This document shows positions 16,917-27,500 of a stretch of DNA of 55,165 nt, in pieces. This DNA comes from Actinobacteria bacterium UBA4426 (lineage in GTDB: Bacteria > Actinomycetota > Actinomycetes > S36-B12): positions 114,595 through 169,759 of the forward strand of contig DGQA01000016.1 of assembly GCA_002390705.1 (NCBI GenBank), given 5' to 3'. Both the position numbers and the translations under genes were made by a program. The notes under the pieces were generated by a model, which was not told the origin of the DNA, ran no database searches, and saw only the letters and a program-made list of their open reading frames with translations. How positions within the stretch are numbered: the stretch's first letter is position 1; each line of letters begins with the position of its first letter.

Positions 16917-17467
16917 CAGGAAGTTTCTTCCTTGGCTGCGTCTTCTTGCGGTGCGTCAGATGAAACGGGCTCTTCAACCTTTTCTTCGACTTTTTCTTTG
17001 ACAGCCTCAACAACGTCGACGGCGGCTTCAACAGCCTCTTCGACCTTCTCTACGGCGGCCTCCACGACTTCTTTGACTTCTTCTTTGATTTCGAGCTTCT
17101 TAGGCTTGGTGGTCTTGGGGGCATTTGCAGCCTCGGTCACAGCCGCTTCATACGCCAAAATCTTATGAGGCTTGGGGGCAGCAACTTGGAGGGTGCCTTC
17201 GGCCCCTGGCAAACCTTTGAACTTCTGCCAGTCACCGGTTACCTTGAGAATTGCTTCAACTGCCGCTGTTGGTTGTGCACCAACTCCCAGCCAGTACTGC
17301 GCTCGGTCAGACTTGACCTGCATGATGCTGGGGTTCGAAATTGGCTGGTAAATGCCGATTTCTTCAATTGCCCGACCGTTGCGAGCCGTACGTGAATCGG
17401 CAACCACAATCCGGTACTGGGGGGCGTGAATCTTTCCAACTCTTTTAAGCTTAATTTTTACGGCCAC
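16916..17467 (-). CDS. rpsP: 30S ribosomal protein S16 with long acidic coiled-coil tail
   Basis: 183 residues from GTG 17467. The core S16 domain is residues 1-85: AVKIKLKRVGKIHAPQYRIV, then ADSRTARNGRAIEEIG. GTG 17467 is preferred over GTG/ATG-like codons further up because the family starts at AVKI and it has GAGGAGA nine bases upstream. After residue 115 comes a low-complexity tail of about 68 residues, rich in Glu, Lys, Val and Ala with heptad-like spacing (roughly 125-166), probably a helical or coiled-coil extension. Actinobacterial S16 often has a tail, but this one is long and nearly doubles the usual protein. Confidence 0.93.
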   Translation of the reverse strand: MAVKIKLKRVGKIHAPQYRIVVADSRTARNGRAIEEIGIYQPISNPSIMQVKSDRAQYWLGVGAQPTAAVEAILKVTGDWQKFKGLPGAEGTLQVAAPKPHKILAYEAAVTEAANAPKTTKPKKLEIKEEVKEVVEAAVEKVEEAVEAAVDVVEAVKEKVEEKVEEPVSSDAPQEDAAKEETS

Positions 17468-17635
17468 GGTGGGCTTTCTCCTCAAATAATGGGTGATGCG
17501 AATGCACTACACGTGGGGACATGTACTGATGTCGAATCCTGCGGACTTGCTCAAGAGCCGGTTGAGAGGGACCTTCCTTGTGCAATAGCGACGCAATGCT
17601 ACCCGACCGGCAAATGAACCCGTTCCCGGCCCGGC

Positions 17636-19165
17636 CTATTGGAGCAACTTTTTCAGGTCAGGGGGAAGTGAACCCAAATCTGGTGCAGCAAGTGGGTCGG
17701 AACTGGCACTTCCTTGGGCTGCGCGTTTGGCCGGGTTTCCGCTTCTCCCCTTGGCTCCTTTTGCGGCTTTTTGGCTCTTGGGCTGTTTCCCCTTCGACTT
17801 TTTGCCGCCACCCATACCGGACATGCCTGGCATACCTGGCATATTAGGCATTCCAGGGACGCCACCCTTGCCCATCTGTTTCATCATTTTTTGTGCCTGT
17901 CCGAAGCGCTCAATGAGATTGTTCACATCAGCCACTTTGGTTCCGGAACCGGCAGAGATTCGAGCCCGCCGTGATCCGTTGAGGATCTTGGGGTTTGCCC
18001 TTTCAGCTGGAGTCATTGACTGAATAATGGCCGCCACCCGGTCAAGTTCCCGCTCGTCGACCTGATCGAGTTGGGCTTTCATGTCGCCCATCCCAGGGAG
18101 CATGCCCATCAGTTTCCCAATTGAACCCATTTTTTTAACGGCCTGCATTTGCTCCAGAAAATCATCCAATGTGAAATCTTCGCCATCAGCGACCTTTTGA
18201 GAGAACCGTTCTGCGCTTTCGGCATCAAATGCCTGTTCCGCCTGCTCGATCAGCGACATGAGATCGCCCATGTCTAAGATGCGAGAAGCCATCCGGTCCG
18301 GGTGGAAAACTTCAAAGTCTTCCAGCTTCTCACCCGTTGAACCGAACATGATCGGCCGCTCAACCACGGAAACAATTGATAAGGCAGCGCCACCGCGCGC
18401 ATCGCCGTCTAACTTGGTGAGCACTACCGCGTCAAAGCCAACTTGGCGCTCAAATTCGCGGGCGGTATTCACAGCGTCTTGACCGATCATGGCGTCAACA
18501 ACAAAAAGTACGTTCTCTGGCTGGACAGCCTCTCGGACATCTGCGAGTTCGGTCATGAGATTGTTGTCGATTGCCAGGCGTCCGGCGGAGTCGACAATTA
18601 CGACGTCATGCAGCTTGTCAACCGCAAATTTCTTGCCCGCCGTGGCGACGGCCACCGGGTCACCTACGCCGTTGCCCGGTTCAGGTGCAAATGTTGGCAC
18701 TCCGGCTCGCTCTCCCACTACCCGAAGTTGATCCACTGCGTTGGGTCGTTGCAAGTCGGCTGCAACCAATACAGGTGTGTGGCCTTGCGATGCTAGGTGC
18801 TTTGCAAGCTTGCCCGCCAGTGTCGTCTTTCCTGCACCTTGAAGTCCAGTAAGAAGAATCACCGTCGGGCCCTGTTTGGCAAAAACTAGTGGGCGCGTTT
18901 CTCCCCCGAGGATCGCTATAAGTTCCTCATTAACGATCTTAATTACCTGTTGAGCAGGATTTAAGGCACCAGACACCTCTGCTGAAAGAGCGCGTTCCTT
19001 GATAACAGCGCAAAAGGCTTGAACGACCGAAAGGGCAACGTCGGCTTCGAGCAATGCGGTTCGGATCTCTCGAACAGTTGCATCAATATCGGATTCACTG
19101 AGCCGACCCTTACCGCGCAACCCCTTAAATGTGCTCGCCAGCCGATCAGACAACGCTGCAAACAA
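17636..19165 (-). CDS. ffh: Signal recognition particle protein Ffh
   Basis: 509 residues from TTG 19165. SRP GTPase that binds signal sequences on the ribosome. N domain (1-90), G domain with GLQGAGKT at 107-114, DSAGRLAIDNN and TKLDGDARGG, then a methionine-rich M domain and a Gly/Met/Pro plus Lys/Ala-rich C-terminus (GMPNMPGMPGMSGMGGGKK). An upstream GTG 19180 is in frame, but AAGGAG lies between it and TTG 19165 with a six-base spacer, and TTG begins the family-typical FAALSDRLAS sequence, so TTG is the start. The 150 bases to rpsP hold nothing else recognisable. Confidence 0.94.
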   Translation of the reverse strand: MFAALSDRLASTFKGLRGKGRLSESDIDATVREIRTALLEADVALSVVQAFCAVIKERALSAEVSGALNPAQQVIKIVNEELIAILGGETRPLVFAKQGPTVILLTGLQGAGKTTLAGKLAKHLASQGHTPVLVAADLQRPNAVDQLRVVGERAGVPTFAPEPGNGVGDPVAVATAGKKFAVDKLHDVVIVDSAGRLAIDNNLMTELADVREAVQPENVLFVVDAMIGQDAVNTAREFERQVGFDAVVLTKLDGDARGGAALSIVSVVERPIMFGSTGEKLEDFEVFHPDRMASRILDMGDLMSLIEQAEQAFDAESAERFSQKVADGEDFTLDDFLEQMQAVKKMGSIGKLMGMLPGMGDMKAQLDQVDERELDRVAAIIQSMTPAERANPKILNGSRRARISAGSGTKVADVNNLIERFGQAQKMMKQMGKGGVPGMPNMPGMPGMSGMGGGKKSKGKQPKSQKAAKGAKGRSGNPAKRAAQGSASSDPLAAPDLGSLPPDLKKLLQ

Positions 19166-19232
19166 AACTGTCTCCTTCACTGCTGGTGCGACCTAGCCAA
19201 GCAAATCCTGAGCCTAGGGTAGCGGTCGCTCC

Positions 19233-21572
19233 TTAGGGCAAGGGCTCGAGTTCTCGCTCCAGCACCCTGACAAGTGATTCGGTGTCAGAAATGTCGAGTT
19301 CTCCCCCGTCCGCTCGTTTTATAAAAAAAGCATCGACCGTATCAACCCCCAGTGTCGAAATCTTTGCCCCCGTTACCGCGATCCCTTCTCGTGCGATGCA
19401 ACTCGCAACCCGATATAGCAATGCAGGTGCATCATGGGCACGCACCTCTAAAACTACCTGTGATTCGGAAACACGATGAATTCTCACTTGGGCAGTGGCC
19501 AAAGGGTTCACGGGCTTTCGCGACGCTGCTGACTGCGCCCGCCCAGACAGAGCGCTTTTTAAGTCGAATGTCCCGGCAAGAGTTCGGGTTAAATCGGTGT
19601 AAAGCGCCTCGTGAGCGGGCGGTTCCCCAAAGAGTGGGCGCACGAACCATTCTGAAATGGCACGTTCACCAATCGTAGATACTTTTGCCGCACGGACCGC
19701 AAGTCGATTCATAGCAAGAACCCCCGCCACTATCGCGACCAACCCAATTTGATCGGGGGCACCCACTGTGACTCGATAGCCAAGTTCTTCACGAGTTGTT
19801 GCCAGGAACAACCCTTGGTGTTCTGCGGCCTTGGCTTGCACCTCAGACATCACCGCATCGCGGGCAATGTGCTCCTCGCCCGCCAAATGTGCTCTCACCC
19901 TGCGCGCGAGATCGTTCAGCAGACTTTCACGCCACTTCGACCTCAATGATGGTCCCGTAGCTCGGGAATCTGACAGGCTTAATGCTAAAAGCAATTCGAG
20001 GGTTCGCGTGTCTTTAACGGCAACCGCTACGCCCGAGATCACATCCGGGTCATCAAGATCGCGCTTGGTCGCAATGTCAGGCAACAAAAGATGGTGCAAA
20101 ACCAGCCGCTCGAGGACTTCGGTATCGTGAAGATCAAATCCGATGCGTGGCGCAATTGTGCGAGTCATATGTGCGCCAATTTTGCTGTGATCCCCTTCTT
20201 GACATTTCCCGATGTCATGTAACAGTGCGGCGACGAGAAGAAGGTCGGGCCGATCCACTTCTCGTACAAATGCCTGCGACTGCAATACACATTCGATGAG
20301 GTGACGATCCACCGTGAATTCATGTAAGGCATTAAATTGTGGTGCCGAGCGCAATCTGGCCCACTCGGGTAACCACGCCTCAATAATTCCGTGTTGGTCC
20401 AGTGCCTCCCATGTGTTAAGCAAGCCAGTCCCCGCCCCCAAAAGCGAGACGAAAGACTCCCGCATTTCTCGATTCCACGGTAGACGTGTGTCAAATGTGG
20501 ATTCGAGAACCATCGGGGCTATTGGTTTTTGAGTGGCTGCTGAAGCCCCTGCTACTCGCAATAACAGGCCGGGGTCACCCAAAAGATCGGCACTGCGTGC
20601 CAGAGTTATTTCACCACCTCCGTCAACAACACCCTCGGCCAATGGCTCTCTGACCTGTTTTGATCCACCCCGCAATCTGGGGACGAGAGACCGAAATCCA
20701 GGTTTTTCGTGGGCCAGCAATTGGTTGATTCGATACCACGTCAATTCGCTCGTGTAGGCGATTTTGCGTCCGGCTAAGTAAGTGTGACGCAAAAGCTCCT
20801 CAGGATCTGCGAGCCCCAACTCCGCGGCGACAGCCTGTTGGGACTGCATGTGCAAGCGGTCACCATTTGCAGTCACGGCCAAGGCATCGCGGACGTCAAG
20901 TAGAAATGATCTTGCCTTCTGCCATTCGGTATGGGGAAGATCAACCAACCATGTCGCACTCAGATGGTTCAAAATTGTGGCATCGCGGATACCCCCGTAG
21001 GACTCCTTTATATTCGGTTCGATCAACTGAAATAATTCCCCAAAATTCCTTCTACGTTCGGCAACCAACTCAAAAAGTTCTGGTAGGGATTTCTTTGCTG
21101 TAGCTCGCCAGTCGTGCGCGATAACTCCGCGAAGCTCTAGGGTCAACTCTTCATTGCCAGCAATATGTCGCGCGTCAAGTAATCCGGTAAATGCTTTTAC
21201 GTCCGTAGATGCAATGGCTCGCGCCCCAGCGATCGTTCGAACACTGTGATCCACGTTGACGCCACTGTCCCAAATGGGGTACCACAATTTTTCGGCCACC
21301 AGCTCGGGAGTAACAGCATCCACATGTACCAGCACGAGGTCTAAGTCACTACTCGCGCCTAACTCGCGACGGCCGCAACTTCCTACCGCCACTAAAGCAA
21401 AATCTTGAGACCATGTTTTGTGTGTGCCAATTGCTTGATCAAATAACTCACTTAACCAGAGATCTACGCCCTGACTCAACGCCAATCGGCGCTCTGGGCC
21501 ACTTTGCCCAGAGCGCCGACTTGTAGAATTACTATTTAGTGGATTCTTACTTAGCGGATTAATTTGCGTCAC
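19233..21572 (-). CDS. glnD: [Protein-PII] uridylyl/adenylyltransferase GlnD
   Basis: 779 residues, GTG start directly after the glnB stop. Modifies PII in response to nitrogen and removes the group through its HD domain. Nucleotidyltransferase motif VGSCGRRELGASSDLDLVL gives metal ligands D76 and D78; the PII-UTase middle region and HD domain (LLHDIGKCQEGDHSK, H452-D453) are present, followed by two C-terminal ACT glutamine-sensor domains. In actinobacteria such as Streptomyces and Corynebacterium the enzyme adenylylates rather than uridylylates PII, so that is likely here. Shares an operon with amtB and glnB. Confidence 0.93.
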   Translation of the reverse strand: MTQINPLSKNPLNSNSTSRRSGQSGPERRLALSQGVDLWLSELFDQAIGTHKTWSQDFALVAVGSCGRRELGASSDLDLVLVHVDAVTPELVAEKLWYPIWDSGVNVDHSVRTIAGARAIASTDVKAFTGLLDARHIAGNEELTLELRGVIAHDWRATAKKSLPELFELVAERRRNFGELFQLIEPNIKESYGGIRDATILNHLSATWLVDLPHTEWQKARSFLLDVRDALAVTANGDRLHMQSQQAVAAELGLADPEELLRHTYLAGRKIAYTSELTWYRINQLLAHEKPGFRSLVPRLRGGSKQVREPLAEGVVDGGGEITLARSADLLGDPGLLLRVAGASAATQKPIAPMVLESTFDTRLPWNREMRESFVSLLGAGTGLLNTWEALDQHGIIEAWLPEWARLRSAPQFNALHEFTVDRHLIECVLQSQAFVREVDRPDLLLVAALLHDIGKCQEGDHSKIGAHMTRTIAPRIGFDLHDTEVLERLVLHHLLLPDIATKRDLDDPDVISGVAVAVKDTRTLELLLALSLSDSRATGPSLRSKWRESLLNDLARRVRAHLAGEEHIARDAVMSEVQAKAAEHQGLFLATTREELGYRVTVGAPDQIGLVAIVAGVLAMNRLAVRAAKVSTIGERAISEWFVRPLFGEPPAHEALYTDLTRTLAGTFDLKSALSGRAQSAASRKPVNPLATAQVRIHRVSESQVVLEVRAHDAPALLYRVASCIAREGIAVTGAKISTLGVDTVDAFFIKRADGGELDISDTESLVRVLERELEPLP

Positions 21573-21911
21573 CTACAGCGCTTCTGCGCCGCGCTCCCCG
21601 GTTCGAACCCGAATAACTTCCTCGACAGGGGTGACCCAGACTTTTCCATCACCGATCTTTCCGGTGTGGGCAGCATCAGTGACCGCTGCAAGTACTTCGT
21701 CGAGGCGATCTGAGTCGATTAGCACCTCCACGCGCACTTTTGGTACGAGGTCGACCGTGTACTCGGCCCCGCGGTACACCTCCGTGTGGCCACCCTGTCT
21801 CCCGAATCCGGAACCCTCCGAGACAGTCATTCCACGCACTCCCACTCCTTCAAGGGCATTTTTCACATCTTCGAGTTTAAATGGCTTGATAATTGCCGTT
21901 ACTAACTTCAT
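21573..21911 (-). CDS. glnB: Nitrogen regulatory protein P-II (GlnB/GlnK)
   Basis: 112 residues, exact PII length. Trimeric sensor of 2-oxoglutarate, ATP/ADP and nitrogen status that plugs AmtB and signals to partners. The T-loop keeps the modification site Y51 in YRGAEYTVDLVPK; the B-loop TGKIGDGKVWV and C-loop are intact. The amtB-glnB-glnD order suggests a GlnK-type role: membrane sequestration by AmtB. Its ATG overlaps the amtB stop as TGATG. Confidence 0.95.
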   Translation of the reverse strand: MKLVTAIIKPFKLEDVKNALEGVGVRGMTVSEGSGFGRQGGHTEVYRGAEYTVDLVPKVRVEVLIDSDRLDEVLAAVTDAAHTGKIGDGKVWVTPVEEVIRVRTGERGAEAL

Positions 21912-23209
21912 CAGATTTCCTCTCTGTCACGACGTGCTGCACCTGCGCCAATGCCCGCAAAATGGCCACCGCTGCCGGCTTCGCCTAACTCGTAGGCTGA
22001 TTCGGCATGCTCCACAAGATCGACACCCGAAAGTTCGTCATCATGCGATACTCGCATAATACCCGCCGCCTTGAGAATCAGGCCGATTATTAACGCAACT
22101 GCGAAGGAATACGCCATCACGCTAAACGCACCGATGGCTTGCTTACCAAGCTGCTCTGCGCCGCCACCGTAAAGCAGCCCGTTGACACCTGCCGGCGCCA
22201 GCTCGGTAGCCAGCACACCGATCAGTAGTGTGCCCACCAATCCACCTACGAGGTGGACCCCAACCACATCGAGTGAATCGTCGTATCCGAAGCGGTACTT
22301 CAGGCTGACGGCAAGTGCGCAAATCACGCCGGCGATCACACCAACAATGAGTGCGCCAACCGGGCTAACTGCGGAACAGGCCGGGGTAATTGCTACCAAG
22401 CCGGCCACGATTCCTGAGGCTGCTCCCAATGTGGTCATGTGTCCATCGCGCAACTTCTCAACAATTAGCCAACCGATTGCTGCAGCACATGTTGCCGCAA
22501 AAGTATTGACAAACACGATCGCAGAGGCGTTGTCTGCAGCGAGTGCTGAGCCAGCGTTGAATCCAAACCAGCCAAACCAAAGAAGCCCAGCCCCGATCAT
22601 GACCATCGTGAGGTTGTGCGGCCGCATCGGTGTCCGTGGCCATCCGGCCCGCTTGCCCACCACAATCGCCAGCGCGAGAGCAGCTGCACCAGCGTTTATG
22701 TGCACTGCGGTCCCACCGGCAAAGTCGATGACTCCCATTTCAAAGATCCATCCACCGCTCGCCCACACCCAGTGTGCAACGGGGAAGTACACGAGAACAG
22801 CCCAGATGGCACCGAAGACCAACCAGCCATTGTATTTCGTGCGATCGGGAATGGCTCCTGCGATTAGACCCACGGTGAGACAAGCAAACATTCCCTGGAA
22901 AGCCACGAAGGCCATAATTGGCAATGTGGCTTCTGGGTCATCTGCCATGAGACTCTCAAGACCTAGGAATTCTGTTGGATCCCCAATCACGCCTCCGATA
23001 TCGGAGCCGAAAGTCATCGAATATCCAAAAATGACCCACAGGACGCCCACAATGAAGGTTGCGCCCATCACCATCATGAGCATGTTCAAAACAGATTTGG
23101 AACGCACCATTCCGCCGTAAAAGAAAGCCAGACCCGGGATCATAAGCATCACCATCGCAGCGGCGGTTAACATCCAGGCGGTGTCACCTGAGTTTAAAGC
23201 GGATTCCAT
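21911..23209 (-). CDS. amtB: Ammonium transporter AmtB
   Basis: 432 residues with about 11 predicted transmembrane helices. Trimeric channel for ammonium uptake. The start MESALNSGDTAWMLTAAAMVMLMIPGLAFFYGGMVR is the family N-terminus; the central pore and His-containing segment DFAGGTAVHINAGAAALA and the later DDSLDVVGVHLVGG are intact. A strong Shine-Dalgarno (GGAGG) precedes ATG 23209. The 159-base gap to ftsY should contain a nitrogen-regulated promoter; I saw only a GAAAC half-site (minus strand, 23280-23286 area), too little to call a GlnR box. Heads the amtB-glnB-glnD operon. Confidence 0.95.
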   Translation of the reverse strand: MESALNSGDTAWMLTAAAMVMLMIPGLAFFYGGMVRSKSVLNMLMMVMGATFIVGVLWVIFGYSMTFGSDIGGVIGDPTEFLGLESLMADDPEATLPIMAFVAFQGMFACLTVGLIAGAIPDRTKYNGWLVFGAIWAVLVYFPVAHWVWASGGWIFEMGVIDFAGGTAVHINAGAAALALAIVVGKRAGWPRTPMRPHNLTMVMIGAGLLWFGWFGFNAGSALAADNASAIVFVNTFAATCAAAIGWLIVEKLRDGHMTTLGAASGIVAGLVAITPACSAVSPVGALIVGVIAGVICALAVSLKYRFGYDDSLDVVGVHLVGGLVGTLLIGVLATELAPAGVNGLLYGGGAEQLGKQAIGAFSVMAYSFAVALIIGLILKAAGIMRVSHDDELSGVDLVEHAESAYELGEAGSGGHFAGIGAGAARRDREEI

Positions 23210-23368
23210 AGGAGTCCTCCAATCGAGTGCGAATTTTCCGGCACATTGCCGATCGCGTACCCCAATCTTGGAGTCGGCTCGTTTCAGAAAAAGGGATAAG
23301 ACATTTCAATGATGTGAATAAATGCCCAGAATATGAACGTTGTGTTAACTCAAGGATCGGGACCGCGG

Positions 23369-24562
23369 TTAGCTCAATAGAGCAGTAACAAATTCGTTCA
23401 CATCAAATGGCGCGAGATCATCAGGGCCTTCGCCTAGGCCGACAAGCTTCACCGGCACTCCGAGCTCGCGTTGTACCCCAACGACTATCCCACCTTTTGC
23501 CGTTCCATCAAGTTTCGTCAGGACAATGCCCGTTACGTTAACTACCTCGCTGAAAACCTTCGCCTGGACAAGTCCGTTTTGACCGGTTGTAGCATCAAGA
23601 ACCAGCAGGACCTCATCAACCGGTGATTGCTTTTCGATGACCCGCTTCACTTTTCCAAGCTCATCCATCAGCCCAGTTTTCGTATGCAATCGGCCGGCCG
23701 TATCGATGACGACCACATCTAATTGAGCTTGTGTGGCAACCGAACATGCTTCAAAAGCCACGCTCGCTGGGTCTCCACCTTCGGGGCCACGCACGACTGC
23801 GGCACCAACGCGGTCACCCCAGGTTTGCAGTTGATCCGCTGCTGCTGCGCGGAACGTATCTGCCGCCCCCATCAGAACCGTCTGACCTTGTGAAATGAGG
23901 ACGCGAGCCAATTTACCCACCGTGGTCGTTTTTCCGGTTCCATTCACACCCACTACCAACACAACGGCGGGGCGATCACCATGATCCGTATGCACGCTGC
24001 GGTCAAAATTTGGGTTTAACAGGGTGACCAGTTCTTCCCGCAGAGCCAACCGGATGAAGTCTTCACTTAAGTCGTTCGCTTGGGCCAAACGCACTTTGAG
24101 CCCCGCGATGAGTTCGGCCGACGCTGCGACTCCAAGATCTGCACCGAGCAGCGTCGCTTCGATATCGTCCCACGTCTGTTGATCAAGGCTGCCACTTGTC
24201 AGTAATCCGAGCAGGGAATTACCGAAAACATTATTTGAACGAGCTAGTCGCGACCGAAGCCGACCAAGTCGCCCAGCAGCAGGTTCGGGAACTTCGACTT
24301 CCCAAAGAGCTGGCGCAGTCTCCTCGATGCTCGTTAACGGGTCTGCATGGGTTTTTGGCACGCCAATTGTTTGATCAGTGTGTTGTTCGGGCTCACCCAG
24401 TGCCGGACCGTCGTTCCCCGCCATGGGTGGGTCGTCATTTCCCGATTGCGCTTTTAGCGTAGGAACAGATTTGGCTTTGGACCGTGAAAAAGCAACCGCC
24501 CCGCCAATGATCAACCCCAGCAGAATTATTACCGCAACAATGACAATTGTTAATGTGTCCAT
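23369..24562 (-). CDS. ftsY: Signal recognition particle receptor FtsY
   Basis: 397 residues from ATG 24562, which overlaps the smc stop as TGATG. Receptor GTPase for SRP at the membrane. Residues 4-27 form a hydrophobic N-terminal anchor, as in actinobacterial FtsY; an acidic Pro/Glu linker follows; the NG domain begins near residue 105 with VGVNGTGKTTTVGKLA, DTAGRLHTKTG and TKLDGTAKGG. Probably co-transcribed with smc, a common actinobacterial pair. Confidence 0.94.
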   Translation of the reverse strand: MDTLTIVIVAVIILLGLIIGGAVAFSRSKAKSVPTLKAQSGNDDPPMAGNDGPALGEPEQHTDQTIGVPKTHADPLTSIEETAPALWEVEVPEPAAGRLGRLRSRLARSNNVFGNSLLGLLTSGSLDQQTWDDIEATLLGADLGVAASAELIAGLKVRLAQANDLSEDFIRLALREELVTLLNPNFDRSVHTDHGDRPAVVLVVGVNGTGKTTTVGKLARVLISQGQTVLMGAADTFRAAAADQLQTWGDRVGAAVVRGPEGGDPASVAFEACSVATQAQLDVVVIDTAGRLHTKTGLMDELGKVKRVIEKQSPVDEVLLVLDATTGQNGLVQAKVFSEVVNVTGIVLTKLDGTAKGGIVVGVQRELGVPVKLVGLGEGPDDLAPFDVNEFVTALLS

Positions 24563-27500
24563 CAAGCGGGCTCTGCCTCACGTAATCGTTGCCCAATTAT
24601 CTGGGTTACCCCGTCGCCGCGCATGGACACGCCGTACAAAGCATCCGCGATTTCCATTGTTCGCTTTTGGTGCGTAATGACAATCAGTTGTGATGTTGAA
24701 CGCAACTCTTCAATAATGTCGATCAGGCGACCCAAGTTCACGTCGTCGAGGGCAGCTTCGACTTCGTCTAAGACGTAGAACGGTGACGGTCGCGCCTTAA
24801 ACAGCGCAACGAGGAATGCCACCGCCGTCAGGGAACGTTCACCACCAGAGAGCAGTGAGAGTCGCTTAATTTTTTTACCCGGTGGGCGGGCCTCCACGTC
24901 CACTCCAGTCGTCAACATGTTGTCGGGATCTGTCAAAACGAGTCGACCCTCGCCTCCAGGGAATAGTCGGGAAAACACTCCCTCAAATTCTCGCGCAATT
25001 TCGGTGTACGCCTCAGTAAATACGCGTTCAACTCGCGCATCGACTTCTTTGACAATGTCGAGTAAGTCGTCGCGCGTTTTCTTGAGGTCTTCTAGCTGTT
25101 CGGTGAGGAACAATTGCCGTTCCTCCATGGCCGAGTACTCCTCAAGAGCTAACGGATTGACTTTGCCCAGGAGCGCCAACTGCTTTTCTGCAACGCGCAG
25201 ACGCTTTTCTTGATCCTCCCGAACAAATGGATACGGCTCCGGCAAAGGGGCGTCGGGGTCTATTTCGTCTCCTGGCGCGGCCGGGCTTGGCGGTACAAGT
25301 TGCTCAGGTCCGTATTCGGCAAGGAGATCATCTGATGCAAATCCGAAATCTTCTAAAGCTTTCATCTCAAGTGACTCGATCCGCATGCGCTGCTCGGCCC
25401 GTGCAACTTCGTCGCGGTGCACAGTGTCCTTCAAGTTTTCCAGCACGTCGACCAAAGTCCGAACTTCAGCGCGGACGAAAACTAGCTCCGTGTCACGCTC
25501 TTTTTTCAGCGCCTCACCTTGACTGCGCGACCTCTGGGCAAGACCCACGGAAGTTTCGGTGTAGGTGAGCGCTACTCGCGCACCGGCTAAAAGTGCTTGG
25601 GCCACAATCAAAGACGTTGCGCGGCGCTCGCGGCGCTCTAATGCTGCAATTCGAGCGCTTCGCTCACTTTGGGCATCTCGCTCTAGTGCGGCAGCGCGCT
25701 CTCCAATGGCCCTGACTCGCTCTTCGGCGGTACGGACCGCAAGACGGGAATCAACCACATTGCTTCGCGCTTGGGTCAGTTCACGCTCACATGCCTCTCT
25801 TCGATCCTCACCGATAGTAGGGACGTGCTGTCCCTGCAATGTGTCCAGTTGCGCAATGTGGGTGGCCAGCAATTCTCGATCACGCGCGTGCGCCGCCTGG
25901 GTGCTAAGCATCGCAGATTCAAGCCGCTCCGCCTCGGCGAGCGCATTTCGAGAAAGTTGACCCAGAGCGCCTAGCTTTTCGGCGATCGCTGCCAGCTCAG
26001 CATCTGATTCATGTAGGAGGGTCAGCGCTGATTCAACGCGGTGGGCCGCAGCCTCTTGTTCATTTTTTGTGGCAGCCAAATCGAATCTGACCCGCTGTAA
26101 TTCTTGCTCAGTCTGAGCAAGAGCGGTTTCGCATTCATCAAATGCTGCCTGTACCTCAAGCACACTAGGACTACTTGAGGAACCACCCTCAATCACGCCC
26201 GCGTCAATTGAGTCACCTTGGCGGCTCACTAAGGAGACCCCAAGATTTCTCCTAGCGCTCTCACGCATTTCTTCTAGCGAGTCGACCACGACGAAGCGAT
26301 TAAGAAGTGCGTGTACTTGCGCGGACACCATCGGGTCAACCTGAAGACAGTCCACAAGCCAACGGCCCGCGGGTGCTTGCCGATCATGTTGCACATGGGG
26401 TGCGGGAAACTCGGAGACCAGAACATTTGATCTGCCCGCCTCCTCAGTCTTTAAAAAGACCAGCGCGTCCATGGCCAGATCAACATTGGAAACAACTACC
26501 GCAGATGAAAGATTCCCCAGCGCACTAGCAACTGCCGCTTCATAGCCGTGTTCAACCTGAATCAACGAACTCAACGTACCGATATATCCGTCGAGCCCGG
26601 AGTCGACCAAGGCCGCCGACCCGTCTTTGCGCTCAAGTCCCAGGGCCAAAGCGTCACGACGAGCGATACCAGCAGCCTTCTCTCGATCGAGTTTGGCCTC
26701 CTGAGCTAATAATTCGCGAACTTTAGTGTCTAGACCGGCGAGAATCCCTTGTGATGCTTCGTGCTCAGAGTCCAGTCCTTCCTCACCGGCTCCGTGGGAT
26801 ATCACAGACACCTCTACCTGCTGGAATTGCGCTTGTGCTTGTTGACTGCGTTCCTGCGCCTCGCCAATCTGAGAATTCAATCGTGTGAGCTCAGATTCCC
26901 TGGTCTCTAGCCGGGCGCCAACATTGTCCCGCGCGGCCTTGACATCGTCCATCTTCTTGACAAGGGTAACTCGCGCACTCTCAATTTCAGCAACGCGTGA
27001 TGCTTCTTGGTTTAGCGCACGCTCGGCACCCTGCTCGCCGATCTCTGCTTGAGAAAGGGCCTGACCTAAGGCCTCAACTTTTCGGGTAAGTTCGAACTCT
27101 TGGCTTCGCAACGATCGCGCTTCAGCTTCGAGTGCTTCTGGCTCACGACCCGACTTTTCCTCTTCCTGCTCTGGAGCAAGATTTTGCACTTTCTCGACAC
27201 CGAGTTGGACGAGACCCAAATAACGCTCGCGCAGGCTACTCAGAGCGAACCAGGTTTCTTGACCCTTGATCAGTTCGGGTCCTAACTCTCGCTCACGTTC
27301 CTCCGCATTGCTTTCTCGCTCACGTAGGGTCGCAATCTTTGACTCGACTTCCCTTTGCCTTTCGCGTAAGGCGCTTTCATCCGCCACTTCGGCTTCCAAT
27401 GTGAGTCGCAGTTCAGAAAGGTCATTTGCCATGAGTCGCAGCCGCGAATCGCGTACATCACTTTGGATCACCGTGGCGCGACGAGCGACCTCTGCCTGCC

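Noticed and set aside
23210..23368. A GlnR-type operator upstream of amtB
   Set aside because: Only one GAAAC-like half-site was visible; spacing and the second half did not match, so it is not reported as a feature.
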